The notes under the pieces are model-generated. The model did not search any database. It worked only from the letters and a program-made list of their open reading frames with translations, and had not been told where the DNA came from. From positions 1-53,294 of the forward strand of contig CAYRSB010000012.1 in the NCBI GenBank assembly GCA_964426875.1: a stretch of 53,294 nt of DNA, in the 5' to 3' direction. How positions within the stretch are numbered: the first letter of the stretch is position 1; every line of letters begins with the position of its first letter. The DNA is from Caldatribacterium sp964426875 (lineage in GTDB: Bacteria > Atribacterota > Atribacteria > Atribacterales > Caldatribacteriaceae). Below, one piece after another: positions 1-7,127 of this stretch. Position numbers and translations under genes: made by a program.

Positions 1-73
1 GGCCACCTTGGCCTTACAGGTTGCCCTTGCTGCTTGGAAGTCTGTCAGGGAGGGTGTGGCGATTACCCTATGA
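1..73 (+). CDS. C-terminal end of a Gfo/Idh/MocA-type oxidoreductase (partial)
   Basis: An open frame enters from the left edge and stops at the TGA at 71-73. Its 23 visible residues include ALQVALAAWKSVREG, which resembles the closing helix and strand of Gfo/Idh/MocA NAD(P)-dependent sugar or inositol dehydrogenases. The stop overlaps the ATG of the next gene (ATGA at 70-73), so the two are translationally coupled. With so little protein visible, the family call is tentative and the substrate is unknown. Confidence 0.5.
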   Translation, partial: ATLALQVALAAWKSVREGVAITL

Positions 74-1374
74 AGCCTCTTCGAAAAGTTCTTCTTGTAG
101 AGGATGACGCCTTTTTGAGGGAACGATGGGAAAATCTTCTACGGGATGAAGGATATTACGTCATCGCCGTCCGAGAGAAAAATCTGGCCATGAATTGCCT
201 CGAAAAAGAAGTGATCGATATCATGCTTGTCAAGGAAGAGGTTCTGGAAGAAAATAGTTTCGAGCTTTTGTCCTTCGCTCGACAGCGTTTTCCTGATATG
301 ATCGTCATTGCAACTGGGAAGGAGGAGAATCCATCCCGGATTCGGGAATTCCTCACCAAGGGTATTTATGAATATCTCTCCCCTCCCTTTACCCCCTCGC
401 GGATTCTTTCTGTGGTTCGGAGAGCTGATGAGCACCTCTCTCTTCTGGAGGAAAATAAAAACTTACGGCGAAAGTTTTCCGATCGTTTCTCTTTTGCTGG
501 AATTACCGGTGTTTCTGAGAAGATGCAACGAATCTTTAACCTCATTCTCCAGGTATCCCAGGTAAGGCGTCCTGTACTCCTCGTAGGCGAGCAGGGAACG
601 GGCAAGGAGATGGTTGCCCGGGCCATTCACCGTTATGCCTTGGGTGAGGATAAGCCCTTTGTGAAGGTCCTCTGCGGAGCGACCCTTCAAGGATTTCTGC
701 AGAAGGAAGTTTTATCTCTTGAGGAAGGAACTATCTACTTTGAAGATGTACATCTTCTCTCCCTCCCCTTCCAGGCCGAGCTTCTCGAATTTCTTGAGGA
801 GCATCGCTTCGGAGGGAGAGGAGGCAACGTCCGCATTGTTGCCTCCTCAGAAATACCTCTTGAGGAGAAAGTTGCCCAGAGCTCGTTCCGCAATGATCTT
901 TATTATTTCCTGAGCGTGGTCAAAATAGAAATTCCACCCCTACGGGAACGAAAAGAAGATATCCCCTTCCTGGTGGACCAATTTCTGCGGGACATTGCCG
1001 AGGAGACCGGGCGGGGTACAGTGCGGATTGATCGAGAAGCATTGAAGATCCTCATCGAGTACGACTGGCCGGGGAATGTAGTGGAACTGAAGAATACCCT
1101 TGAGGGCATGGTAATCCTTTCTTTAAGTGATGTGCTCACTCCCGAAGACATTCCCGAGCACATTCGGAGGGGAAATATCTTGAGAGAGGGCATTGTCGGC
1201 ATTCGCCTTGGGACTCCTTTAAAGGAAGTGGAGAAAGTCCTTATCTGGGAAACGCTTCGGGCCAACCGTTTCAATAAAACAAAAACCGCTCAGACCCTGG
1301 GTATTAGCCTTCGCACCCTATATCGTAAGATAGAAGAGTACCACCTTGAGGAAGAAATTCCTCAAAAGGTGTAA
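70..1374 (+). CDS. Atypical NtrC-family regulator without phospho-acceptor Asp or GAFTGA loop
   Basis: 434 aa from the ATG at 70, chosen because it overlaps the upstream stop. Residues 5-120 form a receiver-like domain: the acidic pair E11-D12-D13 is present, but the phospho-acceptor position is Lys55 (context IDIMLVKEE) and the conserved Lys near 105 is Pro. Residues 143-375 are an AAA+ domain of the sigma-54 activator family with Walker A GEQGTGKE (173-180) and the PPLRER segment. The GAFTGA loop that contacts sigma-54 is absent: about 20 residues are missing between QKEVLSLEEG and the Walker-B-like TIYFEDV, where the usual DE is ED. A Fis-type helix-turn-helix lies at the C-terminus (KTKTAQTLGISLRTLYRKI). 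It probably binds DNA without classic phosphorylation or sigma-54 control; this is inference. The target is unknown. Confidence 0.8.
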   Translation: MKPLRKVLLVEDDAFLRERWENLLRDEGYYVIAVREKNLAMNCLEKEVIDIMLVKEEVLEENSFELLSFARQRFPDMIVIATGKEENPSRIREFLTKGIYEYLSPPFTPSRILSVVRRADEHLSLLEENKNLRRKFSDRFSFAGITGVSEKMQRIFNLILQVSQVRRPVLLVGEQGTGKEMVARAIHRYALGEDKPFVKVLCGATLQGFLQKEVLSLEEGTIYFEDVHLLSLPFQAELLEFLEEHRFGGRGGNVRIVASSEIPLEEKVAQSSFRNDLYYFLSVVKIEIPPLRERKEDIPFLVDQFLRDIAEETGRGTVRIDREALKILIEYDWPGNVVELKNTLEGMVILSLSDVLTPEDIPEHIRRGNILREGIVGIRLGTPLKEVEKVLIWETLRANRFNKTKTAQTLGISLRTLYRKIEEYHLEEEIPQKV

Positions 1375-1387
1375 GATTTTTTTGTGA

Positions 1388-1426
1388 AATTTTGGCAAAC
1401 TGCTGAAGATGTTTTTTGCCAAAATT
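1388..1426. promoter_or_regulatory. Perfect 12-bp inverted repeat upstream of groES
   Basis: AATTTTGGCAAA at 1388-1399 is exactly mirrored by TTTGCCAAAATT at 1415-1426, with a 15-base spacer. It lies between the regulator's stop and the groES promoter. It is AT-rich with no following T-run, so an operator is more likely than a terminator. It does not match the CIRCE element (TTAGCACTC-N9-GAGTGCTAA) that HrcA binds at many groE operons. The protein that binds it is unknown. Confidence 0.5.
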
Positions 1427-1492
1427 GCAGGTTATACTCTTGTTGTTTGCCTATATGACAAATAATCGACCTTGACTGATTTTGTCTTCCTC

Positions 1493-1520
1493 TTGCAATT
1501 TCTCCGAAGATCGATACAAT
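1493..1520 (+). promoter_or_regulatory. Probable sigma-70-type promoter of groES-groEL
   Basis: TTGCAA at 1493-1498 and TACAAT at 1515-1520 are separated by 16 bases. The predicted start of transcription near 1527 leaves a leader of about 45 bases that includes a purine-rich ribosome site (GAAAGGGGTGAAGGAG). Confidence 0.55.
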
Positions 1521-1570
1521 AGGAGACGCACGTAAAAAAGAAGCATTCAAAAGAAAGGGGTGAAGGAGCA

Positions 1571-1861
1571 GTGAAGATCAAGCCACTTGGTGATCGAGTT
1601 TTAGTAAAGAGATTCGAAGAGGAAGAAGTGCGGAAAGGAGGTATTATTCTTCCCGATACGGCCAAAGAGAAACCGCAACAGGGTCGAGTGATCGCTGTAG
1701 GGACCGGAAAAGTAGACGAGAATGGGAATCGCAGGCCCCTTGAGGTTAAAGAGGGCGATCGGATACTCTTCGGGAAGTATGCAGGGACTGAGGTCAAGAT
1801 TGACGAGGAAGAGTATCTCATTATGCGTGAGGATGATATCCTTGGAGTCATTGAAGAATAG
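1571..1861 (+). CDS. groES: Co-chaperonin GroES
   Basis: A 96-aa protein of typical Hsp10 length that begins KIKPLGDRVLVK and carries the mobile-loop region around residues 17-35 (EEVRKGGIILPDTAKEK). The heptameric lid caps the GroEL cavity during ATP-driven folding in the cytoplasm. The start is GTG at 1571, preceded by a strong ribosome site. groEL follows after 24 bases with its own AAAGGAGG site, the usual groES-groEL arrangement. Regulation is probably through the inverted repeat at 1388-1426 (inference). Confidence 0.97.
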   Translation: MKIKPLGDRVLVKRFEEEEVRKGGIILPDTAKEKPQQGRVIAVGTGKVDENGNRRPLEVKEGDRILFGKYAGTEVKIDEEEYLIMREDDILGVIEE

Positions 1862-1885
1862 AGGAAAGAAAGGAGGTAGGCAGTT

Positions 1886-3499
1886 ATGGCAAAGCAAATT
1901 CTCTTCCAGGAAGAAGCACGACAGGCAATCCTCCGCGGTGTGAAAACTCTGGCTGATGCAGTAAAGGTGACCCTTGGCCCGAAGGGCCGAAATGTGGTTA
2001 TAGAAAAGAAATTTGGGTCTCCTACCATCACCAAAGACGGAGTGACCGTAGCAAAAGAAATCGAGCTCAAAGATCCCAATGAGAATGTTGGTGCTCAGCT
2101 TGTCAAGGAGGTTGCTTCCAAAACGAGTGACGTGGCTGGAGATGGAACCACTACGGCTACAGTTTTGGCTGAGGCAATCTTCCGGGAAGGCTTGCGGAAT
2201 GTGGCTGCGGGATCAAATCCCATGCTTCTGAAGCGTGGTATTGATAAAGCAGTAGATGCAGTAGTGAAGAAGCTCAAAGGCATGGCCAAGGAAGTGAGCG
2301 ATCGGAAAGAGATTGCCCAGGTAGCTTCCATTGCAGCCAATAATGATGAATCCATCGGAGAAATCATTGCCGATGCTATGGAGAAAGTAGGCAAGGACGG
2401 CGTTATCACCGTGGAAGAAGCCAAGAGCCTTGAGACCACTCTTGAGGTCGTTGAAGGTTTGCAATTCGACCGGGGGTACCTCTCGCCATACTTCATCACC
2501 GATCCGGAACGGATGGAGTGTATACTTGAGGATCCCTATATCCTCATCTACGAAAAGAAAATCTCTGCGGTACGGGACCTTCTACCACTCCTTGAAAAAG
2601 TTGTCCAGAGAGGCAGACCGCTGCTCATCATTGCTGAGGATGTCGAAGGAGAGGCTCTGGCTACCCTTGTGGTCAACAAACTCAAGGGTGTTTTGAGCTG
2701 TGCGGCAGTAAAAGCTCCTGGTTTTGGTGATCGACGGAAGGCCATGCTTGAAGACATCGCCATCGTTACCGGAGGTCGGTTCATCTCTGAAGACTTGGGT
2801 ATCAAGCTCGAAAATGTCACTGTCGAAGACCTCGGTCGAGCCAGGAAAGTCGTTGTCGATAAGGAGAATACCACCATCGTTGAGGGTGCTGGGAAGCGGG
2901 AGAACATCGTTGCCAGGATGAACCAGATCAAGAAACAAATCGAAGAGACCACTTCTGACTACGACCGAGAAAAACTTCAAGAGCGTTTGGCCAAGATTGC
3001 CGGAGGTGTGGCCGTCATCCGGGTTGGGGCAGCTACTGAGGCTGAAATGAAAGAAAAGAAGGCTCGGGTTGAGGACGCACTCCATGCTACCCGTGCAGCA
3101 GTGGAGGAGGGCATTGTTCCTGGCGGCGGTGTGGCCCTCATTCGGTGCGTTTCGGCCATCGATGAGCTGAAGCTCGAGGGCGATGAGCGGGTTGGTGCCC
3201 TCATCGTCAGGAAAGCTCTTGAAGAACCGGCGAAGCTCATTGCCGAAAACGCTGGTGAAGAGGGTTCCGTCATCGTAGAGAGAATCAAGGCGGCTGACAA
3301 TCCTAACACTGGTTTTAACGCTCTTACTGGAGAGTTTGTGGACATGCTCGCAGCCGGTATCATTGACCCGGTGAAAGTCGTACGAATTGCCCTTCAAAAT
3401 GCAGCGAGTGTGGCCTCGGTACTCCTAACCACTGAGTCCGTGGTAACGGAGATTCCCGAGAAGAAAGAAACCCCCGCACCACCTGCACCGGAGTACTGA
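1886..3499 (+). CDS. groEL: Chaperonin GroEL
   Basis: 537 aa, normal for a 60-kDa chaperonin subunit. The ATP-binding signature GDGTTTATVLAEAI and the segment VTLGPKGRNVVIEKKFGSP are intact. It forms the double-ring folding chamber that works with GroES. The C-terminus ends in a Pro/Glu-rich tail (KKETPAPPAPEY) in place of the Gly-Gly-Met repeat seen in many bacteria; this tail normally projects into the ring floor. The start is ATG at 1886, behind AAAGGAGG. Confidence 0.98.
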   Translation: MAKQILFQEEARQAILRGVKTLADAVKVTLGPKGRNVVIEKKFGSPTITKDGVTVAKEIELKDPNENVGAQLVKEVASKTSDVAGDGTTTATVLAEAIFREGLRNVAAGSNPMLLKRGIDKAVDAVVKKLKGMAKEVSDRKEIAQVASIAANNDESIGEIIADAMEKVGKDGVITVEEAKSLETTLEVVEGLQFDRGYLSPYFITDPERMECILEDPYILIYEKKISAVRDLLPLLEKVVQRGRPLLIIAEDVEGEALATLVVNKLKGVLSCAAVKAPGFGDRRKAMLEDIAIVTGGRFISEDLGIKLENVTVEDLGRARKVVVDKENTTIVEGAGKRENIVARMNQIKKQIEETTSDYDREKLQERLAKIAGGVAVIRVGAATEAEMKEKKARVEDALHATRAAVEEGIVPGGGVALIRCVSAIDELKLEGDERVGALIVRKALEEPAKLIAENAGEEGSVIVERIKAADNPNTGFNALTGEFVDMLAAGIIDPVKVVRIALQNAASVASVLLTTESVVTEIPEKKETPAPPAPEY

Positions 3500-3526
3500 T
3501 AGAGGAGTATAATGGAGAAGGGGAGG

Positions 3527-3558
3527 GTTGCCCGGTGGGACTACTCTCACCGGGCAAC
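3527..3558 (+). terminator. Hairpin after groEL
   Basis: GTTGCCCGGTG (3527-3537) pairs perfectly with CACCGGGCAAC (3548-3558) around a 10-base loop. The stem is GC-rich and sits 27 bases after the groEL stop. Only a poor T-tract follows, so it may be a partial terminator or an mRNA-stabilising hairpin that limits expression of the zinc-ribbon gene downstream. Confidence 0.6.
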
Positions 3559-3579
3559 TCGTTCATGGGGGTGAGGATA

Positions 3580-3858
3580 ATGCCTATTTATGAATACCAG
3601 TGTACAGAGTGTGGAAAAGTTTTTGAAGAATGGCAATCCCTTAATGATAAGCCTGTAAGCCAATGCCCCTTTTGTAAGGGGAGGGTCAAGCGGCTCTTTG
3701 GCAAAAATGTGGGCTTGATCTTTAAGGGAAGCGGCTTTTACACAACAGACTATCGTTCTTCGAGCAGTTCTTCGAGCTCGAGCTGCGGTTCCTGTACTTC
3801 CACAAACTGCTCTACCTGTGGAAGTTCGGGTTCATCGAGTTCTAAGGAGAAGGACTAA
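3580..3858 (+). CDS. FmdB-family putative regulatory protein (small zinc ribbon)
   Basis: 92 aa from the ATG at 3580 (the GGGGTGAGG ribosome site decides the start). It begins MPIYEYQCTECGKVFEEW and has a second pair in CPFC (about residues 28-31), making the four-Cys zinc ribbon of the FmdB/CxxC_CxxC_SSSS family. The tail is Ser- and Cys-rich (runs of SSSS, CGSC, CSTC), as is typical of the family. Its role is unknown; members are called regulators from an early link to amidase genes. It sits directly behind groEL's hairpin and 3 bases before the next gene. Confidence 0.85.
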   Translation: MPIYEYQCTECGKVFEEWQSLNDKPVSQCPFCKGRVKRLFGKNVGLIFKGSGFYTTDYRSSSSSSSSSCGSCTSTNCSTCGSSGSSSSKEKD

Positions 3859-3861
3859 GAT

Positions 3862-4491
3862 ATGAACTTTTTCGGGTACCTTCTCCTTGTTGGGGTACTT
3901 GTTCTAGTAGGACTTTTCTGGGGCACACGGAGAAGGGGTACCCAGGTATCGGTTAGCGAATTCTGGCGGGAGAAGGAGCAAGAGTTTGGAGAAAAGAGGA
4001 TTCTTTCAAGCTTTGCTCGCTACATAGGGGGTCATCCGCGCTTTGAAAACTTGACGGATGGCCTCCTTTTTTTGATGTCAAAAAGTCTCTGGTTTGAGAA
4101 TTTTGAGAAGGGGCCAAACATTTTTGGGCTTTCCCCTCCCTTTGAGAAAGTTATTTTTCGTATTCCTCTCCATCTTATCCAGGACATTGCTCCCGTTTCG
4201 GAAAGGGAGATGATGCTTGGGGAGTTTGGATCTCGCCTCTTTCGTCTGCATCGCCTGAGCAGGGCTCCTTTGTACCTGCGGGTCCGTTATACTGATGAGT
4301 GGAATAAGGAACACGACCTCTACTTTGACAGCATGGTGGATGTGGCCACCTGGCAAAAGGAGTTCGCCCAAGTCAAAGCCTCGTATGTCCCCGAGGAAGA
4401 ACCCAAAAAAGCGGGTGTTTGTCCCTCCTGCGGTAAGAAGATTTCTCCCGATTTTCGCCTCTGTCCCTACTGTGGAAGGAAACTTTCTTGA
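3862..4491 (+). CDS. Membrane-anchored protein with C-terminal zinc ribbon, function unknown
   Basis: 209 aa. Residues 3-20 form one hydrophobic helix (YLLLVGVLVLVGLFWGT) followed by a basic stretch, so the rest probably faces the cytoplasm. The centre (about 45-170) is an alpha/beta region I do not recognise. The C-terminus is a double CxxC zinc ribbon (CPSCGKK and CPYCGRK). It starts 3 bases after the FmdB-type gene and overlaps the start of the P1 peptidase, so the three are probably cotranscribed. No specific function can be given. Confidence 0.75.
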   Translation: MNFFGYLLLVGVLVLVGLFWGTRRRGTQVSVSEFWREKEQEFGEKRILSSFARYIGGHPRFENLTDGLLFLMSKSLWFENFEKGPNIFGLSPPFEKVIFRIPLHLIQDIAPVSEREMMLGEFGSRLFRLHRLSRAPLYLRVRYTDEWNKEHDLYFDSMVDVATWQKEFAQVKASYVPEEEPKKAGVCPSCGKKISPDFRLCPYCGRKLS

Positions 4492-5390
4492 GAGTTATGA
4501 CCTTTCCGGGATTTCGCATCGGACATCGAGAGGATTTTCGACTGGCTACGGGATGTACCGTCTTCCTCTTTGACGTTCCCAACACCGCTTTGGCTTTGGT
4601 GTGTGGTGGAGCACCTGGAAGCCGGGAGCTCCCCGCTCTTTTTCCTGGACGCTTGGTCCAGAGTGTGGATGCCATCGTTTTAAGTGGAGGAAGTGCCTTT
4701 GGCCTGCGCTGTGCTGAAGGAGTGATGGACTTTCTTCGTGAACACCAAAGGGGCTTTGCCACGAAGGTAACCAGGGTTCCCATCGTGGCTCAGGCAGTGA
4801 TTTACGATCTCGAGGTCGGAGAGGTTGCCTTTCCTGAAGCCGAGTGGGGGTATGAGGCGGCCCAAAGAGCCGAAAATAATACGAAGGAAGGCACGGTGGG
4901 GGTAGGAACAGGTGCTACTGTCGGCAAAATGTATGGAATGCCTTGGGCGATGAAAGGGGGATTTGGCAGAGGTGAAGCTGAAGTTCCCGGGGGGCACATC
5001 TGGGCGTTTGCGGTGACCAATTCTCTGGGGGATGTGTACGATCCCCATTCTGGTATGCGCCTTGCTGGGTCCCGAAAAGAGGGAGTTTTTGATGCTCCTT
5101 TGCCCCCCTTCAATACTACTCTTTCAGTGGTGATTTTCGATCTTCTGCTCTCCCGAGAGGATCTTTTGTCCCTCTCTTCTGTGGTGCATTCTGCTTTGGC
5201 TACCTGCATCCGTCCTTTTGGGACGATTTATGATGGAGACGTTCTTTTTCTTGTAGCGCTTGGGGGGAACCCTCCCCGGGATTATCTTGCCCTTGTTCGA
5301 GGGATTTATACAAGCGTGGTTGAGGCTGTCCTTTCCTCGGTGAAGAATGCCACTTCTCTCTGTGGCGTTCCCTCCCTTGGTGTGCTATAA
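4488..5390 (+). CDS. P1 (DmpA/BapA) family peptidase, self-processing N-terminal nucleophile hydrolase
   Basis: 300 aa, normal for the family. Recognisable blocks are the GH...TGCTV opening, SGGSAFGL (about residues 66-73), TVGVGTGATVGK and VTNSLGDVYDP, and NTTLSVV near residue 212, where family members self-cleave to expose the nucleophile. Characterised relatives release N-terminal residues from peptides, including beta-alanyl and D-amino-acid substrates. The TTG at 4488 fits the GGAAGGA ribosome site and overlaps the previous stop (TTGA); ATG at 4497 is the alternative. The next operon, whose promoter lies inside this gene's end, handles pantothenate, which contains beta-alanine. A link is possible but unproven. 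Confidence 0.85.
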   Translation: MRVMTFPGFRIGHREDFRLATGCTVFLFDVPNTALALVCGGAPGSRELPALFPGRLVQSVDAIVLSGGSAFGLRCAEGVMDFLREHQRGFATKVTRVPIVAQAVIYDLEVGEVAFPEAEWGYEAAQRAENNTKEGTVGVGTGATVGKMYGMPWAMKGGFGRGEAEVPGGHIWAFAVTNSLGDVYDPHSGMRLAGSRKEGVFDAPLPPFNTTLSVVIFDLLLSREDLLSLSSVVHSALATCIRPFGTIYDGDVLFLVALGGNPPRDYLALVRGIYTSVVEAVLSSVKNATSLCGVPSLGVL

Positions 5391-5391
5391 T
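5383..5391 (+). promoter_or_regulatory. Extended -10 promoter of the ECF-coaX operon
   Basis: TGCTATAAT is a perfect extended -10 box lying across the stop codon of the peptidase gene. No good -35 box is seen, which extended -10 promoters tolerate. The predicted transcription start, near 5398, is just ahead of the folded leader. Confidence 0.6.
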
Positions 5392-5399
5392 AGTGAAAA

Positions 5400-5476
5400 C
5401 CGCTGACCGGAGGGCAGCGAGACGCAATTGAGGTCGTCTCCGTCTGGTATCTCTTCCGGAACTGGAACGGAGGTGG
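5400..5476 (+). promoter_or_regulatory. Folded 5' leader of the ECF-coaX operon (candidate riboswitch, class unknown)
   Basis: Between promoter and start codon the RNA can form an outer helix CCGGA (5407-5411) with TCCGG (5455-5459) and an inner helix GAGACG (5419-5424) with CGTCTC (5435-5440), extended by CAG/CTG pairing. The ribosome site CGGAGG follows at 5469-5474. ECF S-component genes are often riboswitch-controlled, but I could not match this to a known class by eye (TPP, FMN, cobalamin, THF and preQ1 were considered). Confidence 0.45.
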
Positions 5477-5481
5477 ATGGT

Positions 5482-6000
5482 ATGCGTTTTTCTTACCGTC
5501 GTTTTCTCTTTGCCGGTATTCTCGGTGCAGTGTCCCTGGTTTTAAGCGTTACTCCTCTCGGTTTTATCCCCGTTCCCAATCTCTCCACCTATGCGACAAC
5601 CATGCATATTCCTGCTATAATAGGAGGGATTATGGGTGGACCCCTTGTGGGGGCACTGGTAGGGTGTATTTTGGCCGTTTTCACCATGCATCTTTTTTTG
5701 GGAAACCTGGTAGCATGTTTTGTGCCGAGGATTTTGATTGGTGTGGCGGCGTTTTACGTTTTCAGGGCTTTCCGGGGAAGAGATTTAGGCATTGTTTTGG
5801 CGGCTCTTTCTGGAACGGCCACAAACACGGTAGGAGTTCTGGGTCTTATGGTTCTCATGGGATACTTTCGCTTTGAGCAGGTTGTGCCCGTTTTCCTCCT
5901 CAACGGTACTCTGGAACTCATACTTTCGGCCTTGGTTGTTTTGCCCATTGTGCGGGTGCTCAAGAAGGTGGTGAGGCTCGATTCTGATCCTGGTTATTGA
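5482..6000 (+). CDS. ECF transporter S component, probably pantothenate or related vitamin
   Basis: 172 aa from the ATG at 5482, which has the only good ribosome site (GGAGGTGG). About five or six hydrophobic helices are seen, with the family-typical segment TMHIPAIIGGIMGGPLVGALVG after the first helix and an amphipathic N-terminal helix. S components bind a vitamin in the membrane and share an ATPase module (EcfA/EcfT) encoded elsewhere. coaX, the next gene, overlaps this one by 17 bases and phosphorylates pantothenate, so pantothenate is the best guess for the substrate (context inference). The leader at 5400-5476 probably regulates it. Confidence 0.8.
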   Translation: MRFSYRRFLFAGILGAVSLVLSVTPLGFIPVPNLSTYATTMHIPAIIGGIMGGPLVGALVGCILAVFTMHLFLGNLVACFVPRILIGVAAFYVFRAFRGRDLGIVLAALSGTATNTVGVLGLMVLMGYFRFEQVVPVFLLNGTLELILSALVVLPIVRVLKKVVRLDSDPGY

Positions 6001-6751
6001 TGTTGGCAATACGCATACAACTTTTGGAGTATTTCAAGAAAGAGAACTCCTTGCTCATTGGCGGGTGTCTACTTCTTCTCGCCGTACTGCCGATGAGTGG
6101 GGACTCCATTTCAGACTTCTTGCCGAAGAAAAAAACATACAAAGAGAAGCTTTTGAGCGGGTGGTTGTTTCCTGTGTGGTTCCTCCTGTCCTTAACGCCT
6201 TGAAGCAGCTTTTTGAGGTTTTCTGGGAGGTGCCTTACCTTGTGGTGGGTCCGGGAGTGAGAACTGGTCTTTTCGTCCGGGCAGAGGCCAAGGAGGTGGG
6301 GGCTGACCGCATCGTCAATGCTGTAGCAGCTTCCACTCTCTATGGGGGAAACCTCATCATTGTGGATTTTGGGACTGCTACTACTTTCTGTGCTGTAACC
6401 CGCCAGAGGGAGTATTTAGGAGGAGCTATCGCTCCTGGTATTGGTATCTCTTGTGAGGCGTTGTACGAGAAAACTGCCAAGCTTCCCCGCATCGATGTCG
6501 AGGTTCCTGAGCGTTGTATTGGGAAAAACACAGTGGAGGCGATGCATGCTGGAGTATTTTTCGGGTACATAGGCCTGGCACGGGAGATAGTAGTGAGGAT
6601 GAAAAAGGAATTCGCTGAGGATGCCAAAGTTATCGGTACGGGTGGATGGGGAATGTTTTTGGCCCAATACTGTGATTTCATCGACGTTTTCAACCCGGTC
6701 TTGACCCTTGAAGGGTTGCGGATTATTCATGAGCTCAACGGTCAACAGTAA
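5984..6751 (+). CDS. coaX: Type III pantothenate kinase
   Basis: 255 aa when started at CTG 5984, the usual CoaX length. This start restores the phosphate-binding motif ILVIDVGNTHTTFGVF at residues 2-17; the first ATG/GTG/TTG in frame is the GTG at 6065, which would delete it. A ribosome site (GGTGAGG, 5970-5976) sits 7 bases upstream. ATT at 5981 is the alternative. Further family blocks are GADRIVNAVAA, the second phosphate loop DFGTATTF, and GGAIAPGIGIS. The enzyme makes 4'-phosphopantothenate, the first committed step to CoA. It overlaps the ECF S gene before and the bactofilin gene after. Confidence 0.93.
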   Translation: MILVIDVGNTHTTFGVFQERELLAHWRVSTSSRRTADEWGLHFRLLAEEKNIQREAFERVVVSCVVPPVLNALKQLFEVFWEVPYLVVGPGVRTGLFVRAEAKEVGADRIVNAVAASTLYGGNLIIVDFGTATTFCAVTRQREYLGGAIAPGIGISCEALYEKTAKLPRIDVEVPERCIGKNTVEAMHAGVFFGYIGLAREIVVRMKKEFAEDAKVIGTGGWGMFLAQYCDFIDVFNPVLTLEGLRIIHELNGQQ

Positions 6752-7127
6752 TAAAGTAGCCATTATAGGGGGACATTCAAGAGTGCGGGGGGATTTCACG
6801 AGCACGGGAACCCTTATCGTTTTGGGGGAGTTCAACGGCTTTGTCCAGTGCTCTCATCTTGTGGTGATGGAGGCGGGGAAGGTGGAGGGTTTTATCGAGG
6901 TGCAGAATGTTGAGGTATGGGGGAAGGTAGACGGATTTGCGCGGGTTGGGAAGATGGTGTGTCGGAGAACGTCACATCTCTCGGGGTGTGTAATGGCAAG
7001 GAGTATTGCCTTGGAACCGGGAGTGACTCTTGAAGGTGCGATCGTTTTTGAGCGGATTGGGGATGGGGAAGATGAGGGGAAAGAGAGTGGTGAGCGTAAG
7101 CCTGGGGTCGTCGAAGCGGAATCATAA
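6729..7127 (+). CDS. Bactofilin
   Basis: 132 aa from the ATG at 6729, overlapping coaX by 23 bases. Residues 8-110 form the repetitive right-handed beta-helix typical of bactofilins (IIGGHSRVRGDF, LIVLGEFNGFVQCSHLVV, GKVEGFIEVQNVEVWGKVDG). Bactofilins polymerise into cytoskeletal filaments at the membrane and act in cell shape, stalk formation or chromosome organisation. The C-terminus is short and charged with a Gly/Glu-rich tail. Cysteines at four places are unusual. Its place inside a metabolic operon is unexplained. Confidence 0.88.
   Translation: MSSTVNSNKVAIIGGHSRVRGDFTSTGTLIVLGEFNGFVQCSHLVVMEAGKVEGFIEVQNVEVWGKVDGFARVGKMVCRRTSHLSGCVMARSIALEPGVTLEGAIVFERIGDGEDEGKESGERKPGVVEAES

Noticed and set aside
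1472..1500. TTGACT at 1472-1477 as the groE -35 box
   Set aside because: The hexamer 17 bases downstream (GCAATT) is a poor -10; the pair TTGCAA/TACAAT is better.
2582..3397. A 271-codon frame on the minus strand inside groEL
   Set aside because: Antisense to groEL; no ribosome site or domain.
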